Positions 19,462 to 27,683 are shown, counted from the first letter of the stretch. The stretch is DNA of 64,000 nt from an uncultured Oscillospiraceae bacterium (GCA_910577565.1 CAJTNJ010000006.1:30644-94643); one strand, 5' to 3'. Notes: generated by a model not told the origin, from the letters alone. Program-made: numbers and translations.

Positions 19462-19906
19462 TTAATCTAATCTCATATATAAAAGTGGATACGGGTTGCC
19501 TTTTTCGTCGGTATCAGTTCTTTTGTAAACGTAAAATCCCATGTGTTCATAAAATCCTTTAGAATTAGGATTTTGTTCATTAACAGTTAGATTATTTATA
19601 GAATAACTTTTAAATCCATATATAATTAATTTTTTTTCCGTAGCCTTTTCCCATTTCTTCCGGTAAAACAAATAGCATTTCAAGTTTTTGTTTTTCAATT
19701 CCCATAAACGCGACAGGAATTTCATTTTCATTTTCCAAAACAATCAAATGAGATATATTCTTTAACGCTTGCAGAACAGATTTTTTAATATTTTGTATTT
19801 CATTATTTGATAAAAACAAATGTGTTGCTTTTACTGATGATTCCCACACTTTTAATAATTTTTTTATTAATAACGGAGGTCTTTTTTTAGATTGGATTAT
19901 TCTCAC
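19462..19906 (-). pseudogene. GNAT acetyltransferase split by a frameshift
   Basis: Two overlapping frames together make one GNAT protein. The 5' part starts at a GTG at 19906 (behind AAAGGAT) and runs through FMGIEKQKLEMLFVLPEEMG to the acetyl-CoA loop GKGYGKK; the 3' part continues in another frame with KKLIIYGFKSYSINNLTVNE, NPNSKGFYEHMGFYVYKRTD and ends in LLYMRLD. The change of frame falls at or near a run of eight T (about 19,628-19,636). Either a true slip mutation or an assembly error in the homopolymer. Confidence 0.8.
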
Positions 19907-20139
19907 ATTTGTTCATCCTTTTGAATTGAAATTTAATTTTTAATTATATCAGATATGGAAACTATGTAATAGTATTTTAAAAAATATTAGAAAATAAAAC
20001 TAACTAATATAGTAATTTAAAAGTTAGTAAATATTTATTTTTTTAAATTTAAATCATGTAAAATATGTATCTGATTGCATATTCTTAAGGGTTAATAAAT
20101 TTGTCGAATTGATTCTTAAAATTGCACTTAAATATATTG

Positions 20140-20162
20140 AAAGCCCAGTAATACTGGGCTTT
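20140..20162. terminator. Perfect hairpin at the left junction of the foreign block
   Basis: AAAGCCCAGT (20140-20149), loop AAT, ACTGGGCTTT (20153-20162): a perfect 10-bp palindrome of the kind used as a bidirectional terminator, though no long T-run follows on either strand. It lies 38 bp outside the left 14-bp repeat, so it belongs to the host side. Confidence 0.45.
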
Positions 20163-20199
20163 CACATTGCATAAAAAGGTAAGTTATTATATGGTGCGG

Positions 20200-20213
20200 G
20201 TAGTTATAAGGGT
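20200..20213 (+). repeat. Left 14-bp terminal repeat of the element
   Basis: GTAGTTATAAGGGT; the reverse complement occurs at 56209-56222. Extending two bases outward gives 15 of 16 identity (GGGTAG against GAGTAG). Confidence 0.55.
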
Positions 20214-20285
20214 CATAAACAAACTCAATAATAATGCGGGTTTGAGCCAACTACAATGTTTACAATAAAGGCTATCCGACACGTT

Positions 20286-20313
20286 TTGATAAACTCTATA
20301 AATTTAGTATATC
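20286..20313 (+). promoter_or_regulatory. Possible promoter of the phage early genes
   Basis: TTGATA (20286-20291), 16-bp spacer, TATATC (20308-20313). It is 27 bp upstream of a terminator-like hairpin and 83 bp upstream of the first phage gene. Confidence 0.35.
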
Positions 20314-20339
20314 ACAAAAATAAAAATATGCAAACAAAA

Positions 20340-20369
20340 TTGTCTTGAAAAACTCAAGGCGATTTTTTT
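20340..20369 (+). terminator. Terminator/attenuator ahead of the phage early operon
   Basis: TTGTCTTGA (20340-20348) pairs with TCAAGGCGA (20354-20362) over a 5-nt loop (nine pairs including two G-U), followed directly by seven T. A transcript from the promoter at 20286-20313 would be cut before the first gene unless read through, suggesting attenuation or antitermination. Confidence 0.6.
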
Positions 20370-20395
20370 ATTTACAGAAAAGGAGAATTTAAAAG

Positions 20396-20542
20396 ATGGA
20401 AATATTTTTACTAATAACTATTTTAATTCTGATTGGTATAGTAGTGCATCAAGGGAAAGAAATACGAGAACTTGAAAGAAAAACCCTTGATGCGTTCAGA
20501 ATTGTATGTCAAAAAATCAATACAAGAAAGGAAGGCAAATAA
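20396..20542 (+). CDS. Small phage membrane protein
   Basis: 48 residues, ATG behind AAAGGAGAA. One N-terminal hydrophobic helix (FLLITILILIGIVV) and a charged tail (KEIRELERKTLDAF). Its stop TAA abuts the ATG of the next gene (TAAATG). Unknown function; a small early phage membrane protein by position. Confidence 0.6.
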   Translation: MEIFLLITILILIGIVVHQGKEIRELERKTLDAFRIVCQKINTRKEGK

Positions 20543-20773
20543 ATGGAGTTACTAGATGACAGAGCATACCTCGAACCACCTGATAATGAGGCAAAAGCGG
20601 TTTTAAAATGTTTTTTCTGTGATGGAGATATTTATGAAGGCGATGACTATTATGTTCTAAACGGATTTGACTGCTGCGAAGAATGTCTTGACGCGCATTT
20701 TAAATTTACAGCGGAAGCCACGGACTATGAAGCAGAAATGGCAGATTTAGAATATCACGATTTGAAGGAGTAA
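20543..20773 (+). CDS. Small Cys-cluster phage protein
   Basis: 76 residues with two Cys pairs, LKCFFCDGD and DCCEECLDAH, the spacing of a small treble-clef or zinc-ribbon fold, and an acidic C-terminus. It begins right at the stop of the preceding gene and lies 8 bp before the annealing protein, so it is part of the early operon. Function unknown. Confidence 0.65.
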   Translation: MELLDDRAYLEPPDNEAKAVLKCFFCDGDIYEGDDYYVLNGFDCCEECLDAHFKFTAEATDYEAEMADLEYHDLKE

Positions 20774-20781
20774 TTAAAAAT

Positions 20782-21489
20782 ATGAATGAAAATAAATCAA
20801 TTTTTGAAACATTATTTGAAATCAATGTAAACGACCATATTGAAAGAAAAAAAGATTTGACGTATCTGTCTTGGCCGTATGCGTGGGCTGAGGTCAAAAA
20901 GAAATATCCGACTGCAACATATAAAATTCATCAATTTGGAGAAAAGCAACTTCCCTATGTTTTTGATGAAGGTGTCGGATATATGGTTTTTACTGACGTC
21001 ACGATTAACGGATTAACACATACAATGTGGTTGCCCGTCATGGATGGAGTGAACAAAGCGATGAAGTCTGAGGGTTACACCTATGACACAAAATTTAAAA
21101 AAGATATTTCCGTTGAACCGGCAACAATGTTTGACATAAATAAGACTATAATGAGGTGTTTAGTTAAGAATTTAGCAATGTTCGGATTGGGACTCTACAT
21201 TTATTCAGGAGAAGATTTGCCGGAGATTGAAACTGAGAAAATCACAGCAAAGGATGCAAGTATTTTAAAAAGTGTTGTCAAAAGTTTTGAAGAACCTGAT
21301 AAGTTATATGCAACTCTGTTGAATCGATACAACGTTAAAAGTTTTAAGGAATTAACACAAAAACAGCGAGTTGAAATTCTTGAGGGGCTTAATCAGATGT
21401 CAAGAAATTTGGAGGATAAAGATGGAGGTAAAGTTCATAGTTCCGGGAAATCCGAAGGGCAAACAGCGACCTCGTATGTGCCGGACTAA
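20782..21489 (+). CDS. DUF1071/Sak-type single-strand annealing protein
   Basis: Phage recombinase of the Sak/Rad52-like superfamily that anneals complementary single strands for recombination-dependent replication. The 235 residues carry DLTYLSWPYAWAEVKKKYP near the start and FDINKTIMRCLVKNLAMFGL mid-protein, both typical of DUF1071. The Pro/Gly-rich C-terminus is variable. Followed by the Holliday-junction resolvase remnant and SSB, the usual recombination cluster. Its end overlaps the rusA start. Confidence 0.85.
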   Translation: MNENKSIFETLFEINVNDHIERKKDLTYLSWPYAWAEVKKKYPTATYKIHQFGEKQLPYVFDEGVGYMVFTDVTINGLTHTMWLPVMDGVNKAMKSEGYTYDTKFKKDISVEPATMFDINKTIMRCLVKNLAMFGLGLYIYSGEDLPEIETEKITAKDASILKSVVKSFEEPDKLYATLLNRYNVKSFKELTQKQRVEILEGLNQMSRNLEDKDGGKVHSSGKSEGQTATSYVPD

Positions 21490-21836
21490 TAATAGAAAAA
21501 TCACATATACCCCAAAGCAAACAACTTAATATGAAAAATTGGTAAGAGCAAGTTATACTGCGGTTTCAAAGATATTTTTTGAAAAAGATACACCGCTTGA
21601 AATAAGTATAACTGCTCTTTTTTCTATCCCGAAAAGCGTGAGTAAAAAATTTGATGCTGAAAGGGGATATTTTGCCGACAAAGAAACCCGATTCAGATAA
21701 TATCATCAAGATTATTTTAGATGCATTAAATGGAGTCTGCTATCACGATGATGCTCAAATTTGTAGCATTCATTTTAAGAAAAAATATGCTGAAATTCCG
21801 GCAACAAAAATAATTATCAAGGAGATTGAATTATGA
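21422..21836 (+). pseudogene. rusA: RusA-like Holliday junction resolvase, broken by a stop and a frameshift
   Basis: Starts with ATG 21422 (behind GGAGGATAAAG) as MEVKFIVPGNPKGKQRPRM, then TPKQTT followed by an in-frame TAA at 21527-21529 and YEKLVRASYTAV. A +1 slip at about 21650, after a run of A, moves the frame to LPTKKPDSDNIIKIILDALN, GVCYHDDAQI and KKKYAEIPATKIIIKEIEL. The catalytic Asp residues (PDSDN, DDAQ) remain but are unreachable in one polypeptide. RusA proteins are about 120-140 residues, matching the reconstructed length. Confidence 0.85.
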
Positions 21837-22228
21837 AAACAACAAAAATTTATGACAATGAAAAAGAAGTTTACAGTGGGAGTTGCTATGTAAATACGGT
21901 GATTTTCAGAGGTAGGATTTACGGAGATTTAAAAGAAGTCGGTCAAAGCGGAGTAAAGTTTTCTCTGCAATTAAGCAACGGAAAAGATAAAGTTACAGAT
22001 GAATGGAATAAACCGACATTTGCCGATTGCACAGCTTTTGGAGACATTTCAAAGAAAATTTTAAAAGAATACAAGCCGAAAGACGAAATTTGGCTTATCG
22101 CAAAATATTATTCAAAACAGGCCCAAGGCAAGTATTACAAAGGTTTTATTGTGCGTGAAATTATCACGGAAGAAGAAATTGAAAAGGCAGCGCAAAACTT
22201 GATAGATAATGACGATTTACCATTTTAA
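21833..22228 (+). CDS. ssb: Phage single-stranded DNA-binding protein
   Basis: 131 residues: an OB-fold-like body (VNTVIFRGRIYGDLKEV, KPTFADCTAFGD) and the hallmark acidic C-terminal tip NDDLPF that recruits partner proteins. The ATG overlaps the rusA end by 4 bp. Upstream in the same operon are the annealing protein and resolvase remnants. Confidence 0.85.
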   Translation: MKTTKIYDNEKEVYSGSCYVNTVIFRGRIYGDLKEVGQSGVKFSLQLSNGKDKVTDEWNKPTFADCTAFGDISKKILKEYKPKDEIWLIAKYYSKQAQGKYYKGFIVREIITEEEIEKAAQNLIDNDDLPF

Positions 22229-22247
22229 TTTTTAGGAGGGAAAACTT

Positions 22248-22952
22248 TTGGGGTACAATTATGTTTTGTTGAACGAAGGGTTTTATCGTTGGCTCGAAAC
22301 GAACTATTTGCCGATAGGTTCTCAAATTTTATTTTTGAAATTAATTCATTTATTCAATTTGAGTTCTTGGAGCGAATGGCTCGCAGTAGATAACCAGCGG
22401 ATGATGTCTCTAGTTCAAACAAAAAGAGAGCAATCGGTTATAGAGTGGCGCAATAAGTTACTGGAAAATAATTTGATTGTTTACGTTAAAGGGAAAAAAG
22501 GACTGCCTAATAAATATAAACTAAACGATAAATTGACTTTCATAAGCGAAGCAAAAAGCGTAGTAAATAATGTAGTAAAAGAAGTAGTGAAAAACGAAGT
22601 AAAAACCGTAGTCCAAACCGCAGACATAGATAAACAAAACAAAACTAAACAAAACAAAAAAGAAAATACTGCTAACGCAGTATCAAAGAAAGCGTTTGGG
22701 GAGTTTGAAAATGTACTGCTCAGCGAACAAGAGCTAAATAAGCTAAAAACTAGGCTTGGCGAAGAATCTAGTAGGTACATCGAGCGATTATCGAACTATA
22801 TAGCTTCTAGCGGCAAACGCTATAAATCGCACTATGCAACAATTTTGACGTGGGCAGAAAAAGACAAGAAGAGCGAAAATTTAGGAGGTGGAAATTATGC
22901 AGATAAGGGACAACAGCACTCAAAGAAGCTCTGCACGGAATACCCTGAATGA
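22248..22952 (+). CDS. DnaD-like phage replication initiation protein
   Basis: 234 residues. N-terminal winged-helix-like region (GSQILFLKLIHLFNLSSWSEW, then QTKREQSVIEWRNKL) resembles phage replisome organisers; the middle is low-complexity Lys/Asn/Val; the C-terminus (ASSGKRYKSHYATILTWAEK) is the conserved tail of DnaD/replication-O-like proteins. TTG start at 22248 behind GGAGGG. It overlaps the helicase loader gene by 56 bp, a typical initiator-loader pair. Confidence 0.75.
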   Translation: MGYNYVLLNEGFYRWLETNYLPIGSQILFLKLIHLFNLSSWSEWLAVDNQRMMSLVQTKREQSVIEWRNKLLENNLIVYVKGKKGLPNKYKLNDKLTFISEAKSVVNNVVKEVVKNEVKTVVQTADIDKQNKTKQNKKENTANAVSKKAFGEFENVLLSEQELNKLKTRLGEESSRYIERLSNYIASSGKRYKSHYATILTWAEKDKKSENLGGGNYADKGQQHSKKLCTEYPE

Positions 22953-23727
22953 TGAGTACATCTGTCCTACTTGTGGTAAAAACCGTAAACGTGAAGCTGT
23001 TATTTGCGGAGTAAAATATTCTTTTCACGTCATGTGTGAGTGTGAAAAAAAGGAGCAGGAACTCGCAAAAAAGGAACAAGAAGATTTTGATAAAATGCGG
23101 AAAATTGAAAAACTAAAGTCACTATCCTTGCTCGGTGAAAGATATAAAGCAGCAACCTTTTCAAATTCAAAAACAGGTATAAACCCTAGTTTTGATATAG
23201 CTTTTAATCGGTGCAAAAAGTATTGTGAGCTATGCGAAGAAACAGTAAAAAACGGCTGTGGAATATATCTTTTCGGAGATAAAGGAGTCGGAAAAACTCA
23301 CTTGACTGCCTGTATGGCAAACTTTCTTTTATCGAAGTGTGTGCCTGTTTTGTTTACAAATTTGTTTGAAATCTCAAAAGCTGTGAAATCTACATTTAAT
23401 CGCGAATCAAGCCAAACAGAGCAAATTTTAATCCAAAAATTCTCAAACATTGATGTTTTGTTTTTTGATGACTTAGGAACCGAAATTTTTACCAAAGCAT
23501 CAGGTGAAACATGGCTTCAAGGGTTGTTGTTTGACCTTATTAACAAGCGTTATAACAATCAGAAAGCGACTATTTTTTCGAGCAATCATAGCTTAAATTC
23601 GCTGATTAATGAACGTGGCATTATGGAAAAAACTGTTGACCGCATAAGTGAGATGACAAATGGAGCTGTTATAAAAATAACGGGTGGCAGTTTGCGCGGT
23701 AAAACAGATAGCAGAATTTTATTTTAA
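22897..23727 (+). CDS. DnaC-like helicase loader ATPase
   Basis: AAA+ ATPase that loads the replicative helicase at the phage origin. N-terminal Cys cluster (CPTCGKNRKRE, then MCECEKKEQE), Walker A GDKGVGKTHL, Walker B VLFFDDLG, sensor motif FSSNHSLNSL and an Arg-finger region near the C-terminus. I start at the ATG at 22897 behind AGGAGG (276 aa); a GTG nine bases earlier overlaps that site. Confidence 0.88.
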   Translation: MQIRDNSTQRSSARNTLNDEYICPTCGKNRKREAVICGVKYSFHVMCECEKKEQELAKKEQEDFDKMRKIEKLKSLSLLGERYKAATFSNSKTGINPSFDIAFNRCKKYCELCEETVKNGCGIYLFGDKGVGKTHLTACMANFLLSKCVPVLFTNLFEISKAVKSTFNRESSQTEQILIQKFSNIDVLFFDDLGTEIFTKASGETWLQGLLFDLINKRYNNQKATIFSSNHSLNSLINERGIMEKTVDRISEMTNGAVIKITGGSLRGKTDSRILF

Positions 23728-23750
23728 AAACACGAAAGGAGATGTATGTT

Positions 23751-24044
23751 ATGTTTTCGGCAAAGCTCTCAAAGCTCCGAAAAGAAAAAGGAATCAGCCA
23801 AAAACAGTGTGCACTGGGTTTAGGTGTAGACAGTTCTAAATACAATAAATGGGAAAATGGTAAAAATCGGCCTGATTATGATATGGTCTGTAAACTTGCA
23901 AATTTTTTCGATACGACAACCGACTATTTGCTTGGAGCTTCTGATGAGAGATACAAAGACGAGTACAAAAATTTTGATAATTGGAAAAAAGCGTTTATGG
24001 CTGAGATTCGCGATAAACTCTTAAATTTTCTTAAAAGCATATAA
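23751..24044 (+). CDS. XRE-family helix-turn-helix regulator
   Basis: 97 residues with a Cro/CI-type HTH (LRKEKGISQKQCALGLGVDS, KWENGKNRPDYDMVCKLANF) and a short charged tail. It is in line with the replication genes on the same strand, not divergent as a CI repressor would be, so it may be an in-operon control protein. Start ATG 23751 behind AAAGGAGATG; the ATG at 23742 directly touches that site. Confidence 0.8.
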   Translation: MFSAKLSKLRKEKGISQKQCALGLGVDSSKYNKWENGKNRPDYDMVCKLANFFDTTTDYLLGASDERYKDEYKNFDNWKKAFMAEIRDKLLNFLKSI

Positions 24045-24057
24045 AGGGGTGAAATGT

Positions 24058-24453
24058 ATGACAAAGAAAGAACTTTCGCAGCTTTATTACTTGAAAAAGG
24101 AAATCAGACAGCTTGAACAGAGAATTAAAGAATTGGAAACAGCAGCAACGGGTTGTACAACTAAAATAACGGGGCTCCCACATGGAACAGGTATCAATGA
24201 TAAAATCGGGAACTATGCTGCACAAATAGCGGATTTAAAAAGTCTTTTAGACTTGAACCTAAAAAAGTGTTTTTATGAATTAAATCGCCTTGATAGATAC
24301 ATTCAAAGCGTAGATGACCCACTTACAAGACAAATAATGATGTATCGTTTTATAAGTGGTTACAGTTGGAGAAAGATTGCGTTTCAGATTGGTGGAAATA
24401 ACAGCATTGATGGTTTAAAAAAGCGATTATACAGATATTTGGCAAATAATTAA
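24058..24453 (+). CDS. ArpU/RinA-like phage late-gene regulator
   Basis: 131 residues: N-terminal coiled coil (KKEIRQLEQRIKELETAA), then a sigma-region-4-like helix-turn-helix near the end (TRQIMMYRFISGYSWRKIAF). This form, placed just before the HNH-terminase block, is typical of RinA/ArpU/DUF1492 proteins that turn on packaging genes. ATG 24058 follows AAAGGGGTG; an upstream in-frame GTG is less likely. Confidence 0.7.
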   Translation: MTKKELSQLYYLKKEIRQLEQRIKELETAATGCTTKITGLPHGTGINDKIGNYAAQIADLKSLLDLNLKKCFYELNRLDRYIQSVDDPLTRQIMMYRFISGYSWRKIAFQIGGNNSIDGLKKRLYRYLANN

Positions 24454-24582
24454 AGTTGTCCTTTTTGTCCCTTTTTACTGTGATAAAATAATATTGTGAG
24501 ATAATATCTCATAGCCTTTCTCGTATGGGTGTCTGAAATTCAGGCACTCTATTTTTGTATATCTAAGAAAGAGATGTGATTT

Positions 24583-24948
24583 ATAAAGAAATCATGCAAA
24601 TACTGTGGCAAGGTACACGATGAAAATTATAAATGCAACAAGAAGCCTGTCAAAAAGAAAAAGACAGACGATATTGTAAGATTCAGGAACAGCCCTAAAT
24701 GGCAAAAGAAACGAAGAAAAATAAAGGAGCGGGACAATTACCTTTGTCAAGTATGTATCAGAGAGTTGTACGGAACAAAACGGAAATACAATCACGAGGA
24801 CTTGCAAGTTCATCATGCTTTGCCGATTAACTCAAATGAAGATTTAAAACTTGATGAAAATAATCTTATTACTCTGTGCTCTATGCACCATGCAATGTGT
24901 GATAAAGGAAAAATACCATATGAAGAAATAAAAAAGATAATTGATTGA
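24583..24948 (+). CDS. HNH endonuclease with ATA at the start position
   Basis: Packaging-associated HNH nuclease that works with terminase in cos-type HK97-like phages. Coding sequence from 24583: KKSCKYCGKVHDENYKC zinc ribbon, a basic linker, then CQVC, the HH of the His-Me finger (LQVHHALPINSNEDLKLDEN), NLITLCSMHHAMCDKG. No ATG, GTG or TTG exists in frame before the Cys cluster; ATA stands where related proteins have ATG, just after an in-frame TGA, behind AAAGAGATGTGA. Either initiation at AUA or a start-codon mutation. A TTG start at 24766 would delete half of the protein. Confidence 0.75.
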   Translation: MKKSCKYCGKVHDENYKCNKKPVKKKKTDDIVRFRNSPKWQKKRRKIKERDNYLCQVCIRELYGTKRKYNHEDLQVHHALPINSNEDLKLDENNLITLCSMHHAMCDKGKIPYEEIKKIID

Positions 24949-25075
24949 GCAAAACAAATTTTGAATAGTCCCCCCACTACCCTCAATATTTTCTGACAAA
25001 AACGCTCAACACCGACAGCACCACTAAATTTACACCGAAAATGATAAACGTGAATTTTTTGGAAAGGAAAATTAA

Positions 25076-25429
25076 ATGCAAAAAAGAAATTTAAACGAAC
25101 AGGCACAGGAAATTTTGCGAATCGCCGAAAAACGCGGTGTTGAGCAAAATTTCTTTTTTCTTACGACTTTTAAACGATATCAAGTGCAGCTACAAATACT
25201 GGGTAACTTGGAAAAAACCATTAAACAAGACGGAATCCTAGTGACGAAAGAGTACGTAAAGGGCAGAAAGAATGTATATTCTCATCCAGCAATATCAGAT
25301 TACAATCGCACAACTGATAGTGCAAATAAAACGGTTGTAACGCTTATGAAGATAATTACAACACTTCGTGACAGACAAGAAGGTGACGAACTCGACCCAC
25401 TTCTTGAAATACTCAGTGGAAGGAGCTGA
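25076..25429 (+). CDS. Terminase small subunit, P27 family
   Basis: 117 residues of mostly helical sequence; HPAISDYNRTTDSANKTVVTL is the conserved C-terminal core of P27-type small terminases, which recognise the packaging site. ATG behind GGAAAGGAAA. The stop overlaps the probable ribosome-binding site of the large subunit (AGGAGCTGA). Confidence 0.85.
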   Translation: MQKRNLNEQAQEILRIAEKRGVEQNFFFLTTFKRYQVQLQILGNLEKTIKQDGILVTKEYVKGRKNVYSHPAISDYNRTTDSANKTVVTLMKIITTLRDRQEGDELDPLLEILSGRS

Positions 25430-25435
25430 AAATAA

Positions 25436-27124
25436 ATTGGATTTGAAATAATAAACCACAAAAGTCATAAATATGCAAAAGGTGTGATAAATCGTGAAAT
25501 TCCTGCCCCAAGATACATCATAAAACAATGCAAAAAATTTATAGAAATTTGCGATGGAAAGTCAGACAAATACTTTGTTGATGAAGAAAAATTAAGTAAA
25601 ATTGACAACATTTTAAAGTTACTTGTTATGCCGAGAGGTCTAAAAGCAGGGCAAAGCATTTATGATTGCTCTTGCGGATATCAGTGGCTTTTATATGCTT
25701 CGACACTTTGTATTGTTTACAAAAATAATCCTAGTAAACGAAGATATGAAACTGTGATTTTGGAAGTCGGCAGAAAGAATTTTAAAACCTTTACGATTGC
25801 CACAATTTTTATCTTGCTTTTTTTATTAGAACCGAAATTTTCTAAATTTTATTCGGTTGCCGCTGACGGAGCTTTATCAAGAGAGGTCAAAACGGCAATT
25901 GAAGAAATTTTAAAAAGTAGCCCGATTATTTATTACCGAAAAAATATTCCGAGATTTAAAATTCTTCGTGATTATATTGAATTCAGCTTAACTGAAAGCA
26001 AGTATATTCCGCTTAATTACTCAAATTCCCGAATGGATGGTAAGCTGCCAAACGTCTTCTTGGCAGACGAAGTCGGAGCCTTACCAAACAACTATGCAAT
26101 AGAAGCCATGCGGTCAGGACAATTAAACATATTAAATAAATTAGGATGCATAATCTCAACGAAGTACCCGACAGCCAATAACCCTTTTGAAGATGAAGTA
26201 AATTATGCAAAAAAGGTTTTAGACGGTGTTCAAGATGATGAAACCGTCTTTTCTCTTTTGTATGAACCCGATGACACAGAAAACTGGACGACCGATGACA
26301 TGATATTAAAACACGCAAATCCCGTAGCTTTGGAAATACCCGAAATATGGGAAGATTTAATAAAGAAACGAGCGAGGGCAATTTCTCTTGAATCAGCAAG
26401 AGAAAACTTCCTCACAAAGCACTGCAATATTGTTTATCAAGGTGCCGGAACGGAGAGTTTTGTTGATATCAAAGATTTGCAGGCTTGCCGAGTAAATAAG
26501 ATTGATTGGATGGGTCGTGAAGTTTATGTTGGTGTTGATTTATCAATGAGCAATGACAATACTGCTGTTGCGATATGTGCCGAAGAAGATGGCAAAATTA
26601 TAGCTGATGTGATTTGTTTCGTGCCTGAAGGCCGAATTGATGAGAAAAATAAATTTGAGAAGATTGACTACCGAAGGTTTATTAACACGGGGAAGTGCGT
26701 ATCTTGTGGCAACAAAACCATTGACTATGGTGTAGTTGAAGATTTTGTCTTTAAAATTGAGAAAAAATACAACGTGACTGTCAAAGCAATCGGCTTTGAC
26801 CGCTATAACGCTATTTCAAGTGCTCAGAAATGGAATCAAAAATATAATACTGTGGAAATTAGACAACACAGCGATACACTTCACCCACCGACTAAACTTC
26901 TATCGGAAAAGATTACTAATGGAGAGTTTGAATACGAAAAGAACACTTTGCTTGAAATCAATTTTGAAAATGCCCGATGTACTTATGACACCAACATGAA
27001 TCGGTACGTTACGAAGAAAAAGTCAAGCGGGAAAGTAGATATGGTGGTCGCATTAATTAACGCAGTCTACCTCTTGCAGCAGGACATCATTTTCGATGAT
27101 AGTGGCTGGGCGGTGCAGTTTTGA
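25436..27124 (+). CDS. Terminase large subunit (ATPase-nuclease), start uncertain
   Basis: DNA-packaging motor. N-terminal ATPase with Walker-A-like EVGRKNFKTFTIATI, Walker B VFLADEVGAL and coupling motif CIISTKYPT; C-terminal RNase-H-like nuclease with VGVDLSMSNDNTAVA and KVDMVVALINAVYLL. Conserved sequence (HKSHKYAKGVINREI) begins upstream of the first canonical start (GTG 25484). The only in-frame codon well placed behind AGGAG (25421-25425) is ATT at 25436; a TTG one base later is out of frame. So either AUU initiation, a small frameshift at the 5' end, or the GTG is used. Confidence 0.88.
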   Translation: MGFEIINHKSHKYAKGVINREIPAPRYIIKQCKKFIEICDGKSDKYFVDEEKLSKIDNILKLLVMPRGLKAGQSIYDCSCGYQWLLYASTLCIVYKNNPSKRRYETVILEVGRKNFKTFTIATIFILLFLLEPKFSKFYSVAADGALSREVKTAIEEILKSSPIIYYRKNIPRFKILRDYIEFSLTESKYIPLNYSNSRMDGKLPNVFLADEVGALPNNYAIEAMRSGQLNILNKLGCIISTKYPTANNPFEDEVNYAKKVLDGVQDDETVFSLLYEPDDTENWTTDDMILKHANPVALEIPEIWEDLIKKRARAISLESARENFLTKHCNIVYQGAGTESFVDIKDLQACRVNKIDWMGREVYVGVDLSMSNDNTAVAICAEEDGKIIADVICFVPEGRIDEKNKFEKIDYRRFINTGKCVSCGNKTIDYGVVEDFVFKIEKKYNVTVKAIGFDRYNAISSAQKWNQKYNTVEIRQHSDTLHPPTKLLSEKITNGEFEYEKNTLLEINFENARCTYDTNMNRYVTKKKSSGKVDMVVALINAVYLLQQDIIFDDSGWAVQF

Positions 27125-27189
27125 CACTAATAATTTTTTATTAGCACCAATTTATTAACACTCATAAAATATCTTATGGGGGTGAATTT

Positions 27190-27612
27190 ATGGAAAAACA
27201 CAATTGCAACCCGGATCATGGCGGAGAACCTTATGTTGTGAATATTAATAAATCCACAAAAGCAAATAATAATTATAGGACAGCATTATGGACGGGAAAA
27301 CATTTACAATTAACCCTTATGAGTATTCGGGTTGGCGGCGAAATTGGGTTGGAAGTTCATTCCGATACAGACCAGTTTTTAAGGATTGAACAAGGCTTCG
27401 GTTTAGTAAAAATGGGTAAAGATAAACACTCATTAACTTATCAGAACCGAGTTGGTCCCGGATTTGCAATATTTGTGCCGGCAGGAACTTGGCACAATTT
27501 AATTAATATAGGAAATGTACCAATTAAGCTTTATTCGATTTATGCACCGCCGAATCATCCAAAAGGCACAGTGCAAAAAACAAAAGCTATTGCAGATGCA
27601 GAAGAAAATTAA
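27190..27612 (+). CDS. Cupin-domain protein inserted in the packaging operon
   Basis: 140 residues with the two cupin motifs: GGEIGLEVHSDTDQFLRIEQ and GPGFAIFVPAGTWHNLINIG (metal-binding His/Glu set H, E, H). Widespread small cupins of this type in Firmicutes have no firm substrate. It is not a phage structural protein, yet it sits between terminase and portal and has its own terminator behind it, so I read it as a cargo gene (moron). ATG behind GGGGGTG. Confidence 0.85.
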   Translation: MEKHNCNPDHGGEPYVVNINKSTKANNNYRTALWTGKHLQLTLMSIRVGGEIGLEVHSDTDQFLRIEQGFGLVKMGKDKHSLTYQNRVGPGFAIFVPAGTWHNLINIGNVPIKLYSIYAPPNHPKGTVQKTKAIADAEEN

Positions 27613-27627
27613 TTTTGTAATTTTTAG

Positions 27628-27666
27628 AATACCTGTCTTAAAGATAATTTAAGATGGGTATTTTTT
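27628..27666 (+). terminator. Terminator behind the cupin gene
   Basis: AATACC-tg-TCTTAAA (27628-27642) pairs with TTTAAGA-tg-GGTATT (27648-27662), followed by four more T. A strong intrinsic terminator inside a late operon marks the cupin gene as an autonomous cassette. Confidence 0.75.
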
Positions 27667-27683
27667 ATAAAAGAAGGTGAAAT

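Noticed and set aside
20100-20300. Direct-repeat att core shared with the tRNA-fMet 3' end
   Set aside because: I compared the left junction with the last bases of the tRNA and the recombinase downstream region and found no direct repeat longer than a few bases; only the inverted 14-mer is shared.
24766-24948. HNH protein beginning at the TTG at 24766
   Set aside because: It would lose the zinc ribbon and first Cys pair, which are clearly coding upstream.
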